The notes under the pieces were generated by a model, which worked only from the letters and a program-made list of their open reading frames with translations, was not told the DNA's origin and did no database searches. The translations under genes and the position numbers were made by a program. A DNA stretch of 64,000 nucleotides from an uncultured Roseburia sp. (lineage in GTDB: Bacteria; Bacillota; Clostridia; Lachnospirales; Lachnospiraceae): NCBI GenBank assembly GCA_947642555.1, contig CANRSX010000003.1, positions 62,001 to 126,000 on the forward strand. Reading direction: 5' to 3'. Of this stretch, positions 24,563 to 33,907 are shown piece after piece (the stretch's first letter is position 1; every line of letters begins with the position of its first letter).

Positions 24563-26368
24563 ATGAAAAAGTATCTTCATACGATTCACGCGCGGGTGCT
24601 GTTATGCACCATTTCCATGATACTTCTGATCAGTATTATTATTGCGTGTATCAGCTATGTTTTGGTATCTTCCAATCTGAGGCAGAACCTGATCCAGAAC
24701 TCGGAAATACAGCTTTCGTTTCTGACTTCTTCGATCGATTCGAATATCAATAATGTAAAAGGCTTTGTCTCTTCCTGCAGACGGAGCAGCACAATCGGAA
24801 AATTCGCGATGAGCGACGCCGCGGACAGCCGCAGCAGAGCGGAGGCGCGCGACTATGTGATGGAGACTTATTCCGCAAATGCCGCGCTGCGGTCGCAGCT
24901 GGTACGGCTGGTGATCGTGGGAAACGGCAGGAGCGATATCGTTCAGGTCGTGGAGGCGGAGTATTCCAGCACGACGGTTTCCTCGGAAGCGGTAAAAGAG
25001 CTTTCTTATTTTAATGAGCTTTATGAACAGGCGGGCGTGATATCGGGAGAGATCCGGTCCGACCCGTTTTACCGGGGAAAAGAGACGCCGATGATCGCCT
25101 TTGTCGACACCATCGAACATCCCTACCGCGCCGGGCAGACCGGTTTCATTTTTACAGAAATGTCTACGTCTGTAATTGTGGATGCGCTGTGGAATTATCT
25201 GGCGGATACGGACGGCCGTTTCTATGTACAGACGGGCGGCAGACTGTACCGCTATGAGGATCACGGACTTGTTTTGTGCGGGGATGAATTTGAGCTGCGG
25301 GGGGATTTGTCCGGGCAGGCATTAAGCGGCGATACGAAAATCCGGGAAGCCAGGGATACCGCAGGCGGGGAAAACTGTATTCTGGTGAGCCGTCAGATCG
25401 GCGGGTACGATATGTATGTGACGGAGTGCCTCGACGAGCATGCGCTTACCCAGGATATTCTGTCAACCTTTTTCTTTGTCGCGGTGATCATTCTGGCAGC
25501 TGCCGTTGTAATCGGCGTCGTGCTGTCCTGGTTCCTCTCAAGGACAGTGAATGTGCCGGTGCGGAAGTTAAAGGAGCGGATGAAACGGATCGAGGCCGGG
25601 GATTTTTCCAGGGATCCGTCCACGGAATGGGAGCATGAGCTCGGTGAGATCGGAAAGAATATCAATGATCTGTCGGAAAATGTACTTTCCCTGATGAATC
25701 AGAGACTGGCGGATGAGCGGGAGAAGAAGGATTATGAATACCGGATGCTGCAAAGCCAGATCAACCCGCATTTTTTATACAATACGTTAAATTCGATCAA
25801 ATGGATGGCAACCGTGCAGAACGCGCCGGGGATCGCGGAGATGACGACCGCGCTCTCAAGGATGCTGAAAGATATCGCGAAGGGGACGGAATCAGTGGTT
25901 CCGGTTGCCCATGAGCTGAAGCTGATCGGCGATTATTTTACGATTCAGAAATACCGCTACGGCGGAACGATCCGCATGGACGTTGAGATTGAGGATGAGG
26001 CGCTCACGGAGTGCGGGATTGTGAAATTTACCCTGCAGCCGATTGTCGAAAACGCGATTTTTCACGGAATTGAGCCGAAGGGCAGTGCGGGACAGATTCA
26101 GATCCGCATTTATCAGGATGCAGATACCGATGTCCACATTGACGTCAGGGATGACGGGGTCGGCATGGATGCAGAACAGGTGGAGCATCTGTTAGACGGC
26201 GGCGTATCGGAGCGCACATCGTTTTTCCGGAATATCGGGATCGGGAATGTCCATAAGCGGCTGCAGTATGAATTCGGAGCCGCATACGGGATCCGGGTGC
26301 AAAGCCGGCAGGGGGAATATACGATCGTTTCCGTGATTCTGCCTTATCGGACAAAGGAGACAGTGTGA
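24563..26368 (+). CDS. YesM-type sensor histidine kinase
   Basis: 601 residues. Two transmembrane helices (about 13-37 and 300-322) frame an extracellular sensory domain of about 260 residues. A HAMP linker (RTVNVPVRKLKERMKRIEAGDFS) follows. The His_kinase domain contains MLQSQINPHFLYNTLNSIKW with the phospho-accepting His near residue 402. An HATPase region contains PIVENAIFHGI (near 496) and DVRDDGVGMD (near 530). The ATG at 24563 was selected because GAGGAGG stands 5-6 nt before it; upstream in-frame starts lack a site. An extended -10, TGCTAAAAT (24517-24525), is the likely promoter. Overlaps the response regulator and is divergent from the importer it probably controls. Confidence 0.93.
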   Translation: MKKYLHTIHARVLLCTISMILLISIIIACISYVLVSSNLRQNLIQNSEIQLSFLTSSIDSNINNVKGFVSSCRRSSTIGKFAMSDAADSRSRAEARDYVMETYSANAALRSQLVRLVIVGNGRSDIVQVVEAEYSSTTVSSEAVKELSYFNELYEQAGVISGEIRSDPFYRGKETPMIAFVDTIEHPYRAGQTGFIFTEMSTSVIVDALWNYLADTDGRFYVQTGGRLYRYEDHGLVLCGDEFELRGDLSGQALSGDTKIREARDTAGGENCILVSRQIGGYDMYVTECLDEHALTQDILSTFFFVAVIILAAAVVIGVVLSWFLSRTVNVPVRKLKERMKRIEAGDFSRDPSTEWEHELGEIGKNINDLSENVLSLMNQRLADEREKKDYEYRMLQSQINPHFLYNTLNSIKWMATVQNAPGIAEMTTALSRMLKDIAKGTESVVPVAHELKLIGDYFTIQKYRYGGTIRMDVEIEDEALTECGIVKFTLQPIVENAIFHGIEPKGSAGQIQIRIYQDADTDVHIDVRDDGVGMDAEQVEHLLDGGVSERTSFFRNIGIGNVHKRLQYEFGAAYGIRVQSRQGEYTIVSVILPYRTKETV

Positions 26369-27972
26369 TGATAAAATTACTGATTGCAGACGATGAACCG
26401 CTGGTACAGGCGGGAATTAAGTCCATGATCAACTGGGAGGAATACGATATTCAGATTGTGGGAACCGCCGGAAACGGCGCCGTGGCCTACGATATGATTC
26501 TGGAGTATTCGCCTGAGATTGTGATCACGGATATTAAAATGCCGGTGATGAGCGGTCTTGAGCTCGCGAAGAAATGCACGGAGGAAGAGAGAATCCTGCC
26601 GGTCTTTATCATCCTTACGAGCTATGAGGAATTCGGGTTTGTGAAAGAGGCGATCGCGTATCAGGTGGTGGATTATCTGGTAAAGCTTGAGCTGACGCCG
26701 GAGTCCCTGACGGAGACGGTAAAGCGGGCGGTGGCAAGGGTATCCGAGCTGCGGGTGACGGCGCGGATCGCGGAGGCTTCCGACCACAACCTTTCTCTGC
26801 TAAAGGAGCAGTTCTTTACGAGGCTTGTGCTGAATCTGTTTGAATCGGAGCAGCAGTTTCTGACGCAGGCGGCAAACCTGAATATCAATTTCGAATATGA
26901 GGCGTTCGTGGCCTGCTATGTGGAGATTCACAGTGAAAAGCTCGCGGATATGACGCCGGAGAAGCAGATCACGCTGTACACAAACAGCCTTCAGATGACG
27001 CGGGAGCTGATTCAGAAATATGCGACCTGCCATGTGCTGTCCTTAGATACCCGCCATTTCTGCGTGATCTTCCTGCTCGATCAGGCGGCGGCAAAGGACT
27101 GCCGGCAGGTGATTCTGACTGCGGTGGAACAGGTTTCTGCGATGCTGTTTAACTACTATAGCGTAACGATACTTACAAGCGTGGGGGCGTCTGTGCCGGA
27201 GCCGATGCAGATCGCCGCGTCCTACCAGGATGCAAAACAGATCTTTTCCCAGGTATCGCCGGAAAAGCCGCTGCTGTTTCTGGAGGATGTGCCGGGCGAA
27301 AGGCAGCTGAAAAATGTCTTTAATATGTCGCTGTTTCGCGAGGACATCCGCAAGGCATATGCGGAATTTGACGAGAAAGCGCTCTACGATATTTTCACGT
27401 CCGTGATCGAACTGTTCGGGAATCAGCCGGCACACTATGTGCAGGCGCTGGATGCAGCCGGAAATATTCTCTATCTGTCGCTTTCGCTGCTGGGGGACGG
27501 GGAGCAGGTGGTTTCGGAGATTTTTAAAAATAAGAGCAACGGTTACCGTTCCCTATATGAGCTCACAAATGTAGAGCAGATTCTGGAGTGGCTTGCCATA
27601 TTCCGGGACGGGCTGTGCGAGAGCTTTGCGACGCATAACCGCGATTATAAGAACCATATTGTGTCCCAGGTGAAGAAATATATCAATGAGCACATCGGAG
27701 AAAAGCTGACGTTAAACCGTACGGCGGAGGTTTTTTCCATCAGTCCGAATTACTTAAGCGTCCTTTTTTCAAAATATAATGACGTCGGCTTCAGCGACTA
27801 TATCAACCAGCAGAAAATAGAGGCGGCGAAACGGATGATGACGGAGGGGGATTATAAGGTTTACGAGATTTCGGATGAGCTCGGTTTTGAGAGCGCGTTT
27901 TATTTCAGCCGTGTTTTTAAGAAGGTGACGGGGATGGCGCCGCGGGATTACATGAACAAAAAGCTTTCGTGA
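26368..27972 (+). CDS. YesN-type response regulator with AraC DNA-binding domain
   Basis: 534 residues. N-terminal receiver domain with the acidic pair DDE (8-10), phospho-acceptor Asp55 in ITDIKMP and Lys near 105. A long central region (about 150-420) is typical of YesN proteins. The C-terminal AraC/XylS double helix-turn-helix covers about 435-534 (INEHIGEKLTLNRTAEVFSIS, FKKVTGMAPRDYMNKK). The ATG shares one base with the kinase stop (TGATG), and AGGAG is 8 nt upstream; a GTG at 26365 is the alternative start. Expected to activate the adjacent glycan genes when its YesM partner senses the ligand. Confidence 0.93.
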   Translation: MIKLLIADDEPLVQAGIKSMINWEEYDIQIVGTAGNGAVAYDMILEYSPEIVITDIKMPVMSGLELAKKCTEEERILPVFIILTSYEEFGFVKEAIAYQVVDYLVKLELTPESLTETVKRAVARVSELRVTARIAEASDHNLSLLKEQFFTRLVLNLFESEQQFLTQAANLNINFEYEAFVACYVEIHSEKLADMTPEKQITLYTNSLQMTRELIQKYATCHVLSLDTRHFCVIFLLDQAAAKDCRQVILTAVEQVSAMLFNYYSVTILTSVGASVPEPMQIAASYQDAKQIFSQVSPEKPLLFLEDVPGERQLKNVFNMSLFREDIRKAYAEFDEKALYDIFTSVIELFGNQPAHYVQALDAAGNILYLSLSLLGDGEQVVSEIFKNKSNGYRSLYELTNVEQILEWLAIFRDGLCESFATHNRDYKNHIVSQVKKYINEHIGEKLTLNRTAEVFSISPNYLSVLFSKYNDVGFSDYINQQKIEAAKRMMTEGDYKVYEISDELGFESAFYFSRVFKKVTGMAPRDYMNKKLS

Positions 27973-27987
27973 AGAGGGGAAGAAACC

Positions 27988-29889
27988 ATGTTTTGTGAGA
28001 GGATGAAGGAATACCAGGGCGGATTACAGCCGTTTGCGCCGTATGCGGCGGCAGAGGAGCGAAAGGCGTGGGAGGCGCTTCCTGCCGGCTGGAGGGAGGA
28101 GACCCTGCGCCTGGGAGAGCGGTTTTTGCGGTATTCCTATCCATATTTGTCGGCGACGGACTTTATGGATTTTTCGCGCACCGGAAACCGGGTGCGCTTT
28201 GAGGAGGCGTACTTTGCAAAGCGAAGGGCGCTTTCTGCGCTGGTGCTGGCGGAGTGCGTGGAGGGGAAGGGCCGTTTTATGGATGATGTGATCAACGGCA
28301 TCTTCTCGATCTGCGAGGAGAGCGCATGGCAGCTGCCGCCGCACAATACCTATGTGAGGGATGCCGTGCAGCTGCCGCTGCCGGATGAGACGAAGCCGGT
28401 GCTGGATCTGTTTGCCTGCGAGACGGGGGCCGTGCTGGGATGTGTCAGTTATCTGCTGAAGAGACAGCTGGAGGAAGTGAGCCCGGTGATCACGAAGCGG
28501 ATTCAGAACGAGATAAAGCACCGGATCACAACCCCTTATCGGAATACGCATTTCTGGTGGATGGGGAACGGAAAAGAACCGATGAATAACTGGACGATCT
28601 GGTGCACGCAGAATGTGCTTTTGTCTGTGCTTTTTACGGATGAGGACGAGGCGCAGCGGCGTGCGGTGCTGGAAAAAGCGGTAAAGAGTGTGGATTACTT
28701 TCTGGATGAATACGGGGAGGACGGCTGCTGTGACGAGGGGGCGCAGTACTACCGGCATGCGGGACTCAGCCTGTTTCAGACGATGGAGATCTTAAATGCG
28801 GTTACAGGAGGTTTCTTCTCGGAACAATACCGGGAGGAAAAGATAAAAAATATCGCGGCATATATCCTGAACGTACACGTGGACGGGAAGTATTATATCA
28901 ATTTTGCGGACTGCTCGCCGGTGGCGGGAAGCGCCGGGGCGCGGGAATTTTTATTCGGGGAGCGCACAAAAAATCCGGATCTGATGCTGTTTGCCGCGCG
29001 TGATTTTGCGGAGGGAGGGACGGATACTCTCCTGCTTCCCGAAGAGAATAACCTGTATTACCGCCTGCAGAACGGATTTACGGCAGGCCGGATGCTCTGC
29101 TATGCGCAGGAGAGGACGTCCTGTGCGCTGCATCATCCGGATGTCTGGTATCCGAGCACAGGTCTTCTGGTGGCGCGGGATGAACATCTGTGTATGGCGG
29201 TGAAGGCGGGCGATAACGCGGACAGCCACAATCACAACGACGCCGGGAGCTTCACCGTATATCGGGACGGCAGGCCGCTTCTGATCGACGTGGGGGTGGG
29301 CAGCTATACGAAACAGACCTTTTCCCCGCAGCGCTATGAGATCTGGACAATGCAGTCGGCGTACCACAATCTTCCGCTGATCAACGGCGTGATGCAGAAG
29401 GACGGGAAGGAATACCGGACGACGGATGTCTCCTGCCAGGTCGGGAAGGAATGCTGCCGGATCGATATGGATCTCGCCGGGGCGTATCCGGCGGAGGCGG
29501 GCGTAACATCTTACCGGCGGACGGTTACCCTGATCAAAGGACAGGGGATCCAAATCCATGACCGGTATACAGGAAAAGCTCCCGGACAGGGATCCGGGCC
29601 GGACTGCGGCAGCGGGACGAACGGGCCGGTGGTGTTAAGCCTGATGACATACGGGAAGCCGGATCCGGGATCAGAGTCAGCAGGTGCCGGGCCGGACCCG
29701 GGATCAGAGCTTTGCGTGCGGATCGGGGACCTTGGAACGATCGAGCTCCGCGGCGCGTCCTGGCTTGGCGCGGAGGAGATTCCGATTGCGGATCCAAGGC
29801 TTGCGGCGGCCTGGAAGGGGTCCGTGTGGCGGATCCGCCTTTTGATGACAGGAGAGGAAACCTGGATTTTATTAGGAGGAGAAAAATGA
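27988..29889 (+). CDS. Heparinase II/III family polysaccharide lyase (cytoplasmic)
   Basis: 633 residues. The N-terminal about 350 residues are an (alpha/alpha) toroid (NTHFWWMGNGKEPMNNWTIW and DEGAQYYRHAGLSLFQTMEIL). The C-terminal beta-sandwich is the heparinase II/III-like domain, with DNADSHNHNDAGSFTVYRDG and LIDVGVGSYT near 410-440, where the His/Asn residues are the usual catalytic and metal-adjacent positions. Such enzymes cleave uronic-acid polysaccharides by beta-elimination. There is no signal peptide, so it would act on imported oligosaccharides. A Gly/Pro/Asp/Ser-rich insertion near residues 530-570 contains an 11-residue duplication and looks recently expanded. Starts 15 bp after the response regulator; its stop overlaps the GNAT start by 4 bp. 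Confidence 0.88.
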   Translation: MFCERMKEYQGGLQPFAPYAAAEERKAWEALPAGWREETLRLGERFLRYSYPYLSATDFMDFSRTGNRVRFEEAYFAKRRALSALVLAECVEGKGRFMDDVINGIFSICEESAWQLPPHNTYVRDAVQLPLPDETKPVLDLFACETGAVLGCVSYLLKRQLEEVSPVITKRIQNEIKHRITTPYRNTHFWWMGNGKEPMNNWTIWCTQNVLLSVLFTDEDEAQRRAVLEKAVKSVDYFLDEYGEDGCCDEGAQYYRHAGLSLFQTMEILNAVTGGFFSEQYREEKIKNIAAYILNVHVDGKYYINFADCSPVAGSAGAREFLFGERTKNPDLMLFAARDFAEGGTDTLLLPEENNLYYRLQNGFTAGRMLCYAQERTSCALHHPDVWYPSTGLLVARDEHLCMAVKAGDNADSHNHNDAGSFTVYRDGRPLLIDVGVGSYTKQTFSPQRYEIWTMQSAYHNLPLINGVMQKDGKEYRTTDVSCQVGKECCRIDMDLAGAYPAEAGVTSYRRTVTLIKGQGIQIHDRYTGKAPGQGSGPDCGSGTNGPVVLSLMTYGKPDPGSESAGAGPDPGSELCVRIGDLGTIELRGASWLGAEEIPIADPRLAAAWKGSVWRIRLLMTGEETWILLGGEK

Positions 29890-30656
29890 TTGCGAAACTG
29901 ACAGATACAGCAGGCGCGGAAGCGTTATTTGCCGGATGGGAGGAGTCGCTGCTCTGGTCCTGTCTGCAGGGCGTGATGGGAGAGATCTACGGGGATAACC
30001 CCGAGCATCCGGCGTCCGTGATGGCGATCCTCGGGGATTTCTGCTATTTTGCGGGGAGGCCCTCCGGGGAGCTTGTGGCCTGCAAGCCGGAGCGATACCG
30101 GGGGCAGAAGTTTATCATCATGGTCCCGCAGAATGAGGAATGGGCCGGGCTGATTGAGCAGTGCTTCGGGCCGCGGGCGAAGCGGGTGTCGCGGTATGCG
30201 ATCCGAAAGGAGCCCGGGATTTTTGACGAGGAGCGATTAGGCGCCATGGTAAAGTCCCTGCCCGCGGGGTATGAGTTAAGGCAGATTGACCGGGAACTGT
30301 ATGACCGCTGCCCGAAGCTGGGCTGGTGCCGGGACTGGGTGGCGCAGTATGAGAGCTATGAGCAGTTCTGTGAGTGCGGCCTGGGATTTGTGGTGGAAAA
30401 AGACGGGGAGCCGGTCTCGGGCGCTTCCTCCTACTCGGGATTTCGCGGCGGCATCGAGATCGAGATTGACACAAAGGAGGAGTATCGGAGAAAGGGGCTG
30501 GCCACGGTCTGCGGGGCGGCGCTTGTCCTGGAGTGTGTGAAGCGCGGCTGGTATCCGAGCTGGGATGCGCAGAATCTGTGGTCGGTGGCCCTGGCGGAGA
30601 AGCTGGGGTACCACTACAGCCACACCTATCCGGCCTATGAGATCGACTGGGAATAA
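29886..30656 (+). CDS. GNAT-family acetyltransferase
   Basis: 256 residues. The C-terminal half carries the GNAT core: VVEKDGEPVSGASSYSGF, the IEIEIDTKEEYRRKGLATVCGAALV acetyl-CoA-binding segment with R-R-K-G-L-A (about residues 195-215), and SWDAQNLWSVALAEKLGY. The N-terminal half resembles the GNAT_acetyltran (PF12746) type, often annotated as zwittermicin-resistance-like. The start codon overlaps the lyase stop (ATGA) behind AGGAGG, so it is co-translated with the lyase. The acceptor substrate is unknown, and any link to glycan breakdown is by position only. Confidence 0.88.
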   Translation: MIAKLTDTAGAEALFAGWEESLLWSCLQGVMGEIYGDNPEHPASVMAILGDFCYFAGRPSGELVACKPERYRGQKFIIMVPQNEEWAGLIEQCFGPRAKRVSRYAIRKEPGIFDEERLGAMVKSLPAGYELRQIDRELYDRCPKLGWCRDWVAQYESYEQFCECGLGFVVEKDGEPVSGASSYSGFRGGIEIEIDTKEEYRRKGLATVCGAALVLECVKRGWYPSWDAQNLWSVALAEKLGYHYSHTYPAYEIDWE

Positions 30657-30714
30657 AAAATGGATCTTTGCGGCGCACCGTGCTATAATGGGGATGTCTG
30701 AAAGGAGGAGAACA

Positions 30715-31563
30715 ATGGTTAAGATAATTTCGGACAGTACCTGTGATTTGTCAGAGGAGCTTTTGGCGCGCTATGAGATCGATATCCTGCCGCTGCATAT
30801 TCTGCTGGGCGAGGACGAATACGAGGACGGGGTCAATATCACACCGGACGAGATCTACCGGTGGGCGGACGCGAATAAGACGACGCCGAAGACCTCGGCG
30901 CCTGCAATGGAGCGCGCGATGGAGCTGTTTCGGCCCTATGTGGAGGCGGGGAGGGAGATCGTGTGTTTTTCCATTTCCACGGACATGTCCACCTCGGCCA
31001 ATGTCATGCGCATGGCGGCGGAGGAGCTGGGGACAAATCTCGTGCACGTGGTGGATTCGGAAAATCTCTCCACCGGGATCGGCCTTCTGGTGGTGGAAGC
31101 CGCCATCCTGGCGCAGCAGCAGAAGACGGCGGAGGAGATTGTGCGCCGGGTTATGGAGCTGCGGCCAAAGGTCCGGGCGAGCTTTGTGGTGGACACGCTG
31201 GTCTATCTTCACCGGGGCGGCAGATGCAGCGGCCTCGCGGCGATGGCGGGCGGCATGTTAAAGCTTCACCCGCGGATTGGCGTGGACAACGGTAAGATGT
31301 CGCCCGGAAAGAAGTACCGGGGAAAGATCGATAAGGTGATCCTGGATTATGCGAAGGATATGGAGGAGGAGCTTAAGGCGGCGCTGCCGGAGCGAGTGTT
31401 TATCACGCATTCGGGGTGCGATGCGGCGACGGTGGAGCGCGTGCGGGCGTATCTTGCGTCACTGGATCATTTTCAGGAGATCCATGAGACCAGGGCCGGC
31501 GGGGTGATCTCAAGTCACTGCGGGCCGGGGACGCTCGGGGTGCTGTTTATCGACGGGAGATAA
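30715..31563 (+). CDS. degV: DegV family (FakB-like) fatty-acid-binding protein, second copy
   Basis: 282 residues. Typical DegV opening MVKIISDSTCDLSEELL, the TSAPAMERAMELF loop, FSISTDMSTSANVMRMAAEEL, YLHRGGRCSGLAAMAGGMLKLHPRI, and the C-terminus SSHCGPGTLGVLF. AGGAGG precedes the ATG; the longer frame from 30565 overlaps the upstream GNAT gene and is not needed. An extended -10, TGCTATAAT (30681-30689), with only a weak -35 could start a separate transcript, and a strong terminator follows. No TTGA/TCAA operator like that of the first degV is present, so the two paralogues are probably regulated differently. Confidence 0.92.
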   Translation: MVKIISDSTCDLSEELLARYEIDILPLHILLGEDEYEDGVNITPDEIYRWADANKTTPKTSAPAMERAMELFRPYVEAGREIVCFSISTDMSTSANVMRMAAEELGTNLVHVVDSENLSTGIGLLVVEAAILAQQQKTAEEIVRRVMELRPKVRASFVVDTLVYLHRGGRCSGLAAMAGGMLKLHPRIGVDNGKMSPGKKYRGKIDKVILDYAKDMEEELKAALPERVFITHSGCDAATVERVRAYLASLDHFQEIHETRAGGVISSHCGPGTLGVLFIDGR

Positions 31564-31569
31564 AAGAGG

Positions 31570-31608
31570 CCGGGGAATCGGACAGAGAGCTGTCGGATTC
31601 CCCGGTTT
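31570..31608 (+). terminator. Intrinsic terminator after degV copy 2
   Basis: A 16-bp stem with one mismatch, CCGGGGAATCGGACAG pairing with CTGTCGGATTCCCCGG, with a 4-nt AGAG loop and a following TTTGTCT tract. Confidence 0.88.
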
Positions 31609-31671
31609 GTCTGACTCAGAGGTATAATTCCAGGTTATCATAAACATAGACAACCCATATAAAAGAGAATA

Positions 31672-31700
31672 TTTACAACGGCCGGATTTTATCGTATACT
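31672..31700 (+). promoter_or_regulatory. Promoter for the porCDAB operon
   Basis: -35 TTTACA (31672-31677), 17-bp spacer, -10 TATACT (31695-31700). The leader to porC is about 115 nt. Confidence 0.65.
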
Positions 31701-31819
31701 TATTCATGTTGTCTTTGCGGAAAAAACAAATGTACATGAAGCGGGGACAATGGCCGGAGGGATGCGCGCACGCACAGATCCGGCATCCGACAAAAGACGT
31801 GCGCAGATGGAGGAAAATC

Positions 31820-32392
31820 ATGGCGACGCATACGGAGATACGCTGGCACGGGAGAGGCGGCCAGGGGGCAAAGACCGCGGCGCTGCTGCTGGCGGACGTG
31901 GCATTTATGACAGGAAAGCATGTACAGGGATTTCCGGAATACGGTCCGGAGCGGATGGGCGCGCCCATCACAGCATACGACCGCATCAGTGATGAGGAGA
32001 TCCGGGTACATTCCAATATTTACGAGCCGGATTATGTGGCGGTGGTGGACGATACGCTGCTGCACGCGGTGGATGTGACGAAGGGTTTAAAGGAATCGGG
32101 CGGAATCCTGATCAATACGGAAAAGCCGAAGGAAGAGATTCTTCCGTACTTAAAAGGGTATCAGGGAAAGGTGTATACGATCAATGCCCGCGAGGTCTGT
32201 ATGAGGACGATGGGACAGTATTTTCCGAATACGCCGATGCTGGCGGCGATCGTAAAAATATCGGGAGTGATGGAGCCGGATGTCTTTTTAAGGGAAATGG
32301 AGTCTTCCCTGGCCCATAAATTTGCAAAAAAGCCGGAGGTGCTCGCGGGAAATATGGCGGCACTGAAACTGGCGCTCACGGAGGTGCGGTGA
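31820..32392 (+). CDS. porC: 2-ketoacid:ferredoxin oxidoreductase, gamma subunit
   Basis: 190 residues. Gamma subunit of a four-subunit pyruvate/2-ketoacid:ferredoxin oxidoreductase, which makes acyl-CoA and reduced ferredoxin from a ketoacid. IRWHGRGGQGAKTAALLLAD at the N-terminus is the hallmark of the family, followed by QGFPEYGPERMGAPITAYDRI. Start chosen at the ATG with GGAGG 7 nt upstream; an in-frame upstream extension to 31706 reaches into the leader. First of four tightly packed genes, with a one-base overlap to porD. The ketoacid substrate (pyruvate or another) is not settled by sequence alone. Confidence 0.93.
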   Translation: MATHTEIRWHGRGGQGAKTAALLLADVAFMTGKHVQGFPEYGPERMGAPITAYDRISDEEIRVHSNIYEPDYVAVVDDTLLHAVDVTKGLKESGGILINTEKPKEEILPYLKGYQGKVYTINAREVCMRTMGQYFPNTPMLAAIVKISGVMEPDVFLREMESSLAHKFAKKPEVLAGNMAALKLALTEVR

Positions 32393-32694
32393 TGGCGTTA
32401 AAAGCAGCAGAGATCAATGAGAGTACCAGATGGCAGGATCTGACCGAGGGGTTAAAGATCTTTGAGCCGGCCTCCTCGCGTCTGTTTGAGACCGGAGAAT
32501 GGAGAACCATGACGCCGGTGCTGGACACGGAAACGTGCACGCAGTGTCTGCTCTGCGTCCCCTACTGCCCGGACAGCTCGATTCCGGTGCGGGATGGGAA
32601 GCGTGGGGCGTTTGACCTGGATCACTGCAAGGGATGCGGGATCTGCGCGGCGGCCTGCCCGTTCGGCGCGATTACGATGAAGGAGGGCAGATAG
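32392..32694 (+). CDS. porD: 2-ketoacid:ferredoxin oxidoreductase, delta (ferredoxin) subunit
   Basis: 100 residues with two four-cysteine clusters, CTQCLLCVPYCPD and CKGCGICAAACPFG (each CxxCxxCxxxC), binding two [4Fe-4S] centres that pass electrons from the TPP subunit to ferredoxin. ATG at 32392 shares a base with the porC stop and has GGAGGTG upstream; a GTG at 32389 is an alternative. Ends directly before porA. Confidence 0.93.
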   Translation: MALKAAEINESTRWQDLTEGLKIFEPASSRLFETGEWRTMTPVLDTETCTQCLLCVPYCPDSSIPVRDGKRGAFDLDHCKGCGICAAACPFGAITMKEGR

Positions 32695-33876
32695 ATGGCA
32701 GTCAGAACAAGAATGTCGGGAAATGAGGCGGTATCGCACGCGATCCGGCAGATCAGCCCGGATGTCATGCCGGCGTTTCCGATTACGCCGTCCACGGAGA
32801 TCCCGCAGTACATATCTACAATGATCGCAAACGGGGAGATCGATACGGAATTTATCCCGGTGGAGAGCGAGCACAGCGCGATGAGCGCTGCGATCGGCGC
32901 GGGCGCTGCGGGGGCGCGTGTGTTTACGGCGACCTCCTCCGCGGGGCTGGCCCTGATGTGGGAGGTGGTCTATGTGGCGGCGTCGAGCCGTCTGCCGCTC
33001 GTGATGGCAGTCGTAAACCGTGGGCTGACCGGGCCGTTAAATATCAATGCGGAGCATTCGGACAGCATGGGCGCCAGGGATTCCGGCTGGATCCAGATTT
33101 ACGCGGAAAACAATCAGGAGGCCTATGACAATATGCTTCAGGCATACCGGATCGCGGAGCACGCGGAGGTCCATCTGCCGGTCATGATCTGCCAGGACGG
33201 CTTTATCACGAGCCACGCGGTGGAGAATATCAGCCTGCTGGAGGATGAACCGGTAAAAAAATTTGTCGGGGAGTATGAGCCAGAGCATTTTCTGCTGAAC
33301 GAAAAGGAACCGATGGCAGTGGGGCCGTACGCGGTGTCGAATTACTGTATGGAGGCCAAAAAGGCGCAGGCCGAGGCGATGATCCGCGCGAAAAAGGTGA
33401 TTCTCGATGTGGCGCGGGAATTTGAGGAGCTCTCGGGCCGCACTTACGGATTTTACGAGGCATACCGCATGGAGGACGCGGAATATGCGGTGGTGGCCAT
33501 CGGTTCCGTGTGCGGGACGACAAAGGACGCCGTGGACCGTCTGCGTGAAGCCGGTGTGAAGGCCGGCCTGGTGAAGGTCCGCGTCTTCCGCCCCTTCCCG
33601 GGAGAAGAGCTCGCGGAGGCGCTGCGGGGCTGTAAGGCGGTGGCCATCATGGATCGCTGTGAGAGCTACAGCGGCGAGGGCGGCCCGCTTGGCGCGGAGC
33701 TGACCGCCGCGATGTACCGGGCGAAGCTTGCGGCGGAGACGGTGAATATTGTTTACGGGCTGTCCGGCCGCGATGTCCGCGTGGAGGATATGGAGCGCGT
33801 GTACGACGACCTTCGGAAGATGGCAGAGGAGGGACTGCGCTTTGCGCAGTATCCGTACCTGGGACTGCGGGAGTAA
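32695..33876 (+). CDS. porA: 2-ketoacid:ferredoxin oxidoreductase, alpha subunit
   Basis: 393 residues. Alpha subunit with the pyrimidine-binding domain: MSGNEAVSHAIRQISPDVMPAFPITPSTEIPQYI, VESEHSAMSAAIGAGAAGARVFTATSSAGLALMWE, and the NINAEHSDSMGARDSGWIQIYAENNQEAYDN stretch typical of PorA. A transketolase C-terminal-like domain follows (VVAIGSVCGTTKDAVDRLREAGVKAGLVKVRVFRPFP). AGGAGG lies at the end of porD, 10 nt before the ATG. Assembles with porB, porC and porD. Confidence 0.94.
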   Translation: MAVRTRMSGNEAVSHAIRQISPDVMPAFPITPSTEIPQYISTMIANGEIDTEFIPVESEHSAMSAAIGAGAAGARVFTATSSAGLALMWEVVYVAASSRLPLVMAVVNRGLTGPLNINAEHSDSMGARDSGWIQIYAENNQEAYDNMLQAYRIAEHAEVHLPVMICQDGFITSHAVENISLLEDEPVKKFVGEYEPEHFLLNEKEPMAVGPYAVSNYCMEAKKAQAEAMIRAKKVILDVAREFEELSGRTYGFYEAYRMEDAEYAVVAIGSVCGTTKDAVDRLREAGVKAGLVKVRVFRPFPGEELAEALRGCKAVAIMDRCESYSGEGGPLGAELTAAMYRAKLAAETVNIVYGLSGRDVRVEDMERVYDDLRKMAEEGLRFAQYPYLGLRE

Positions 33877-33907
33877 GGTGCAGCAGGACAGAAAATGGAG
33901 GAGAGAA

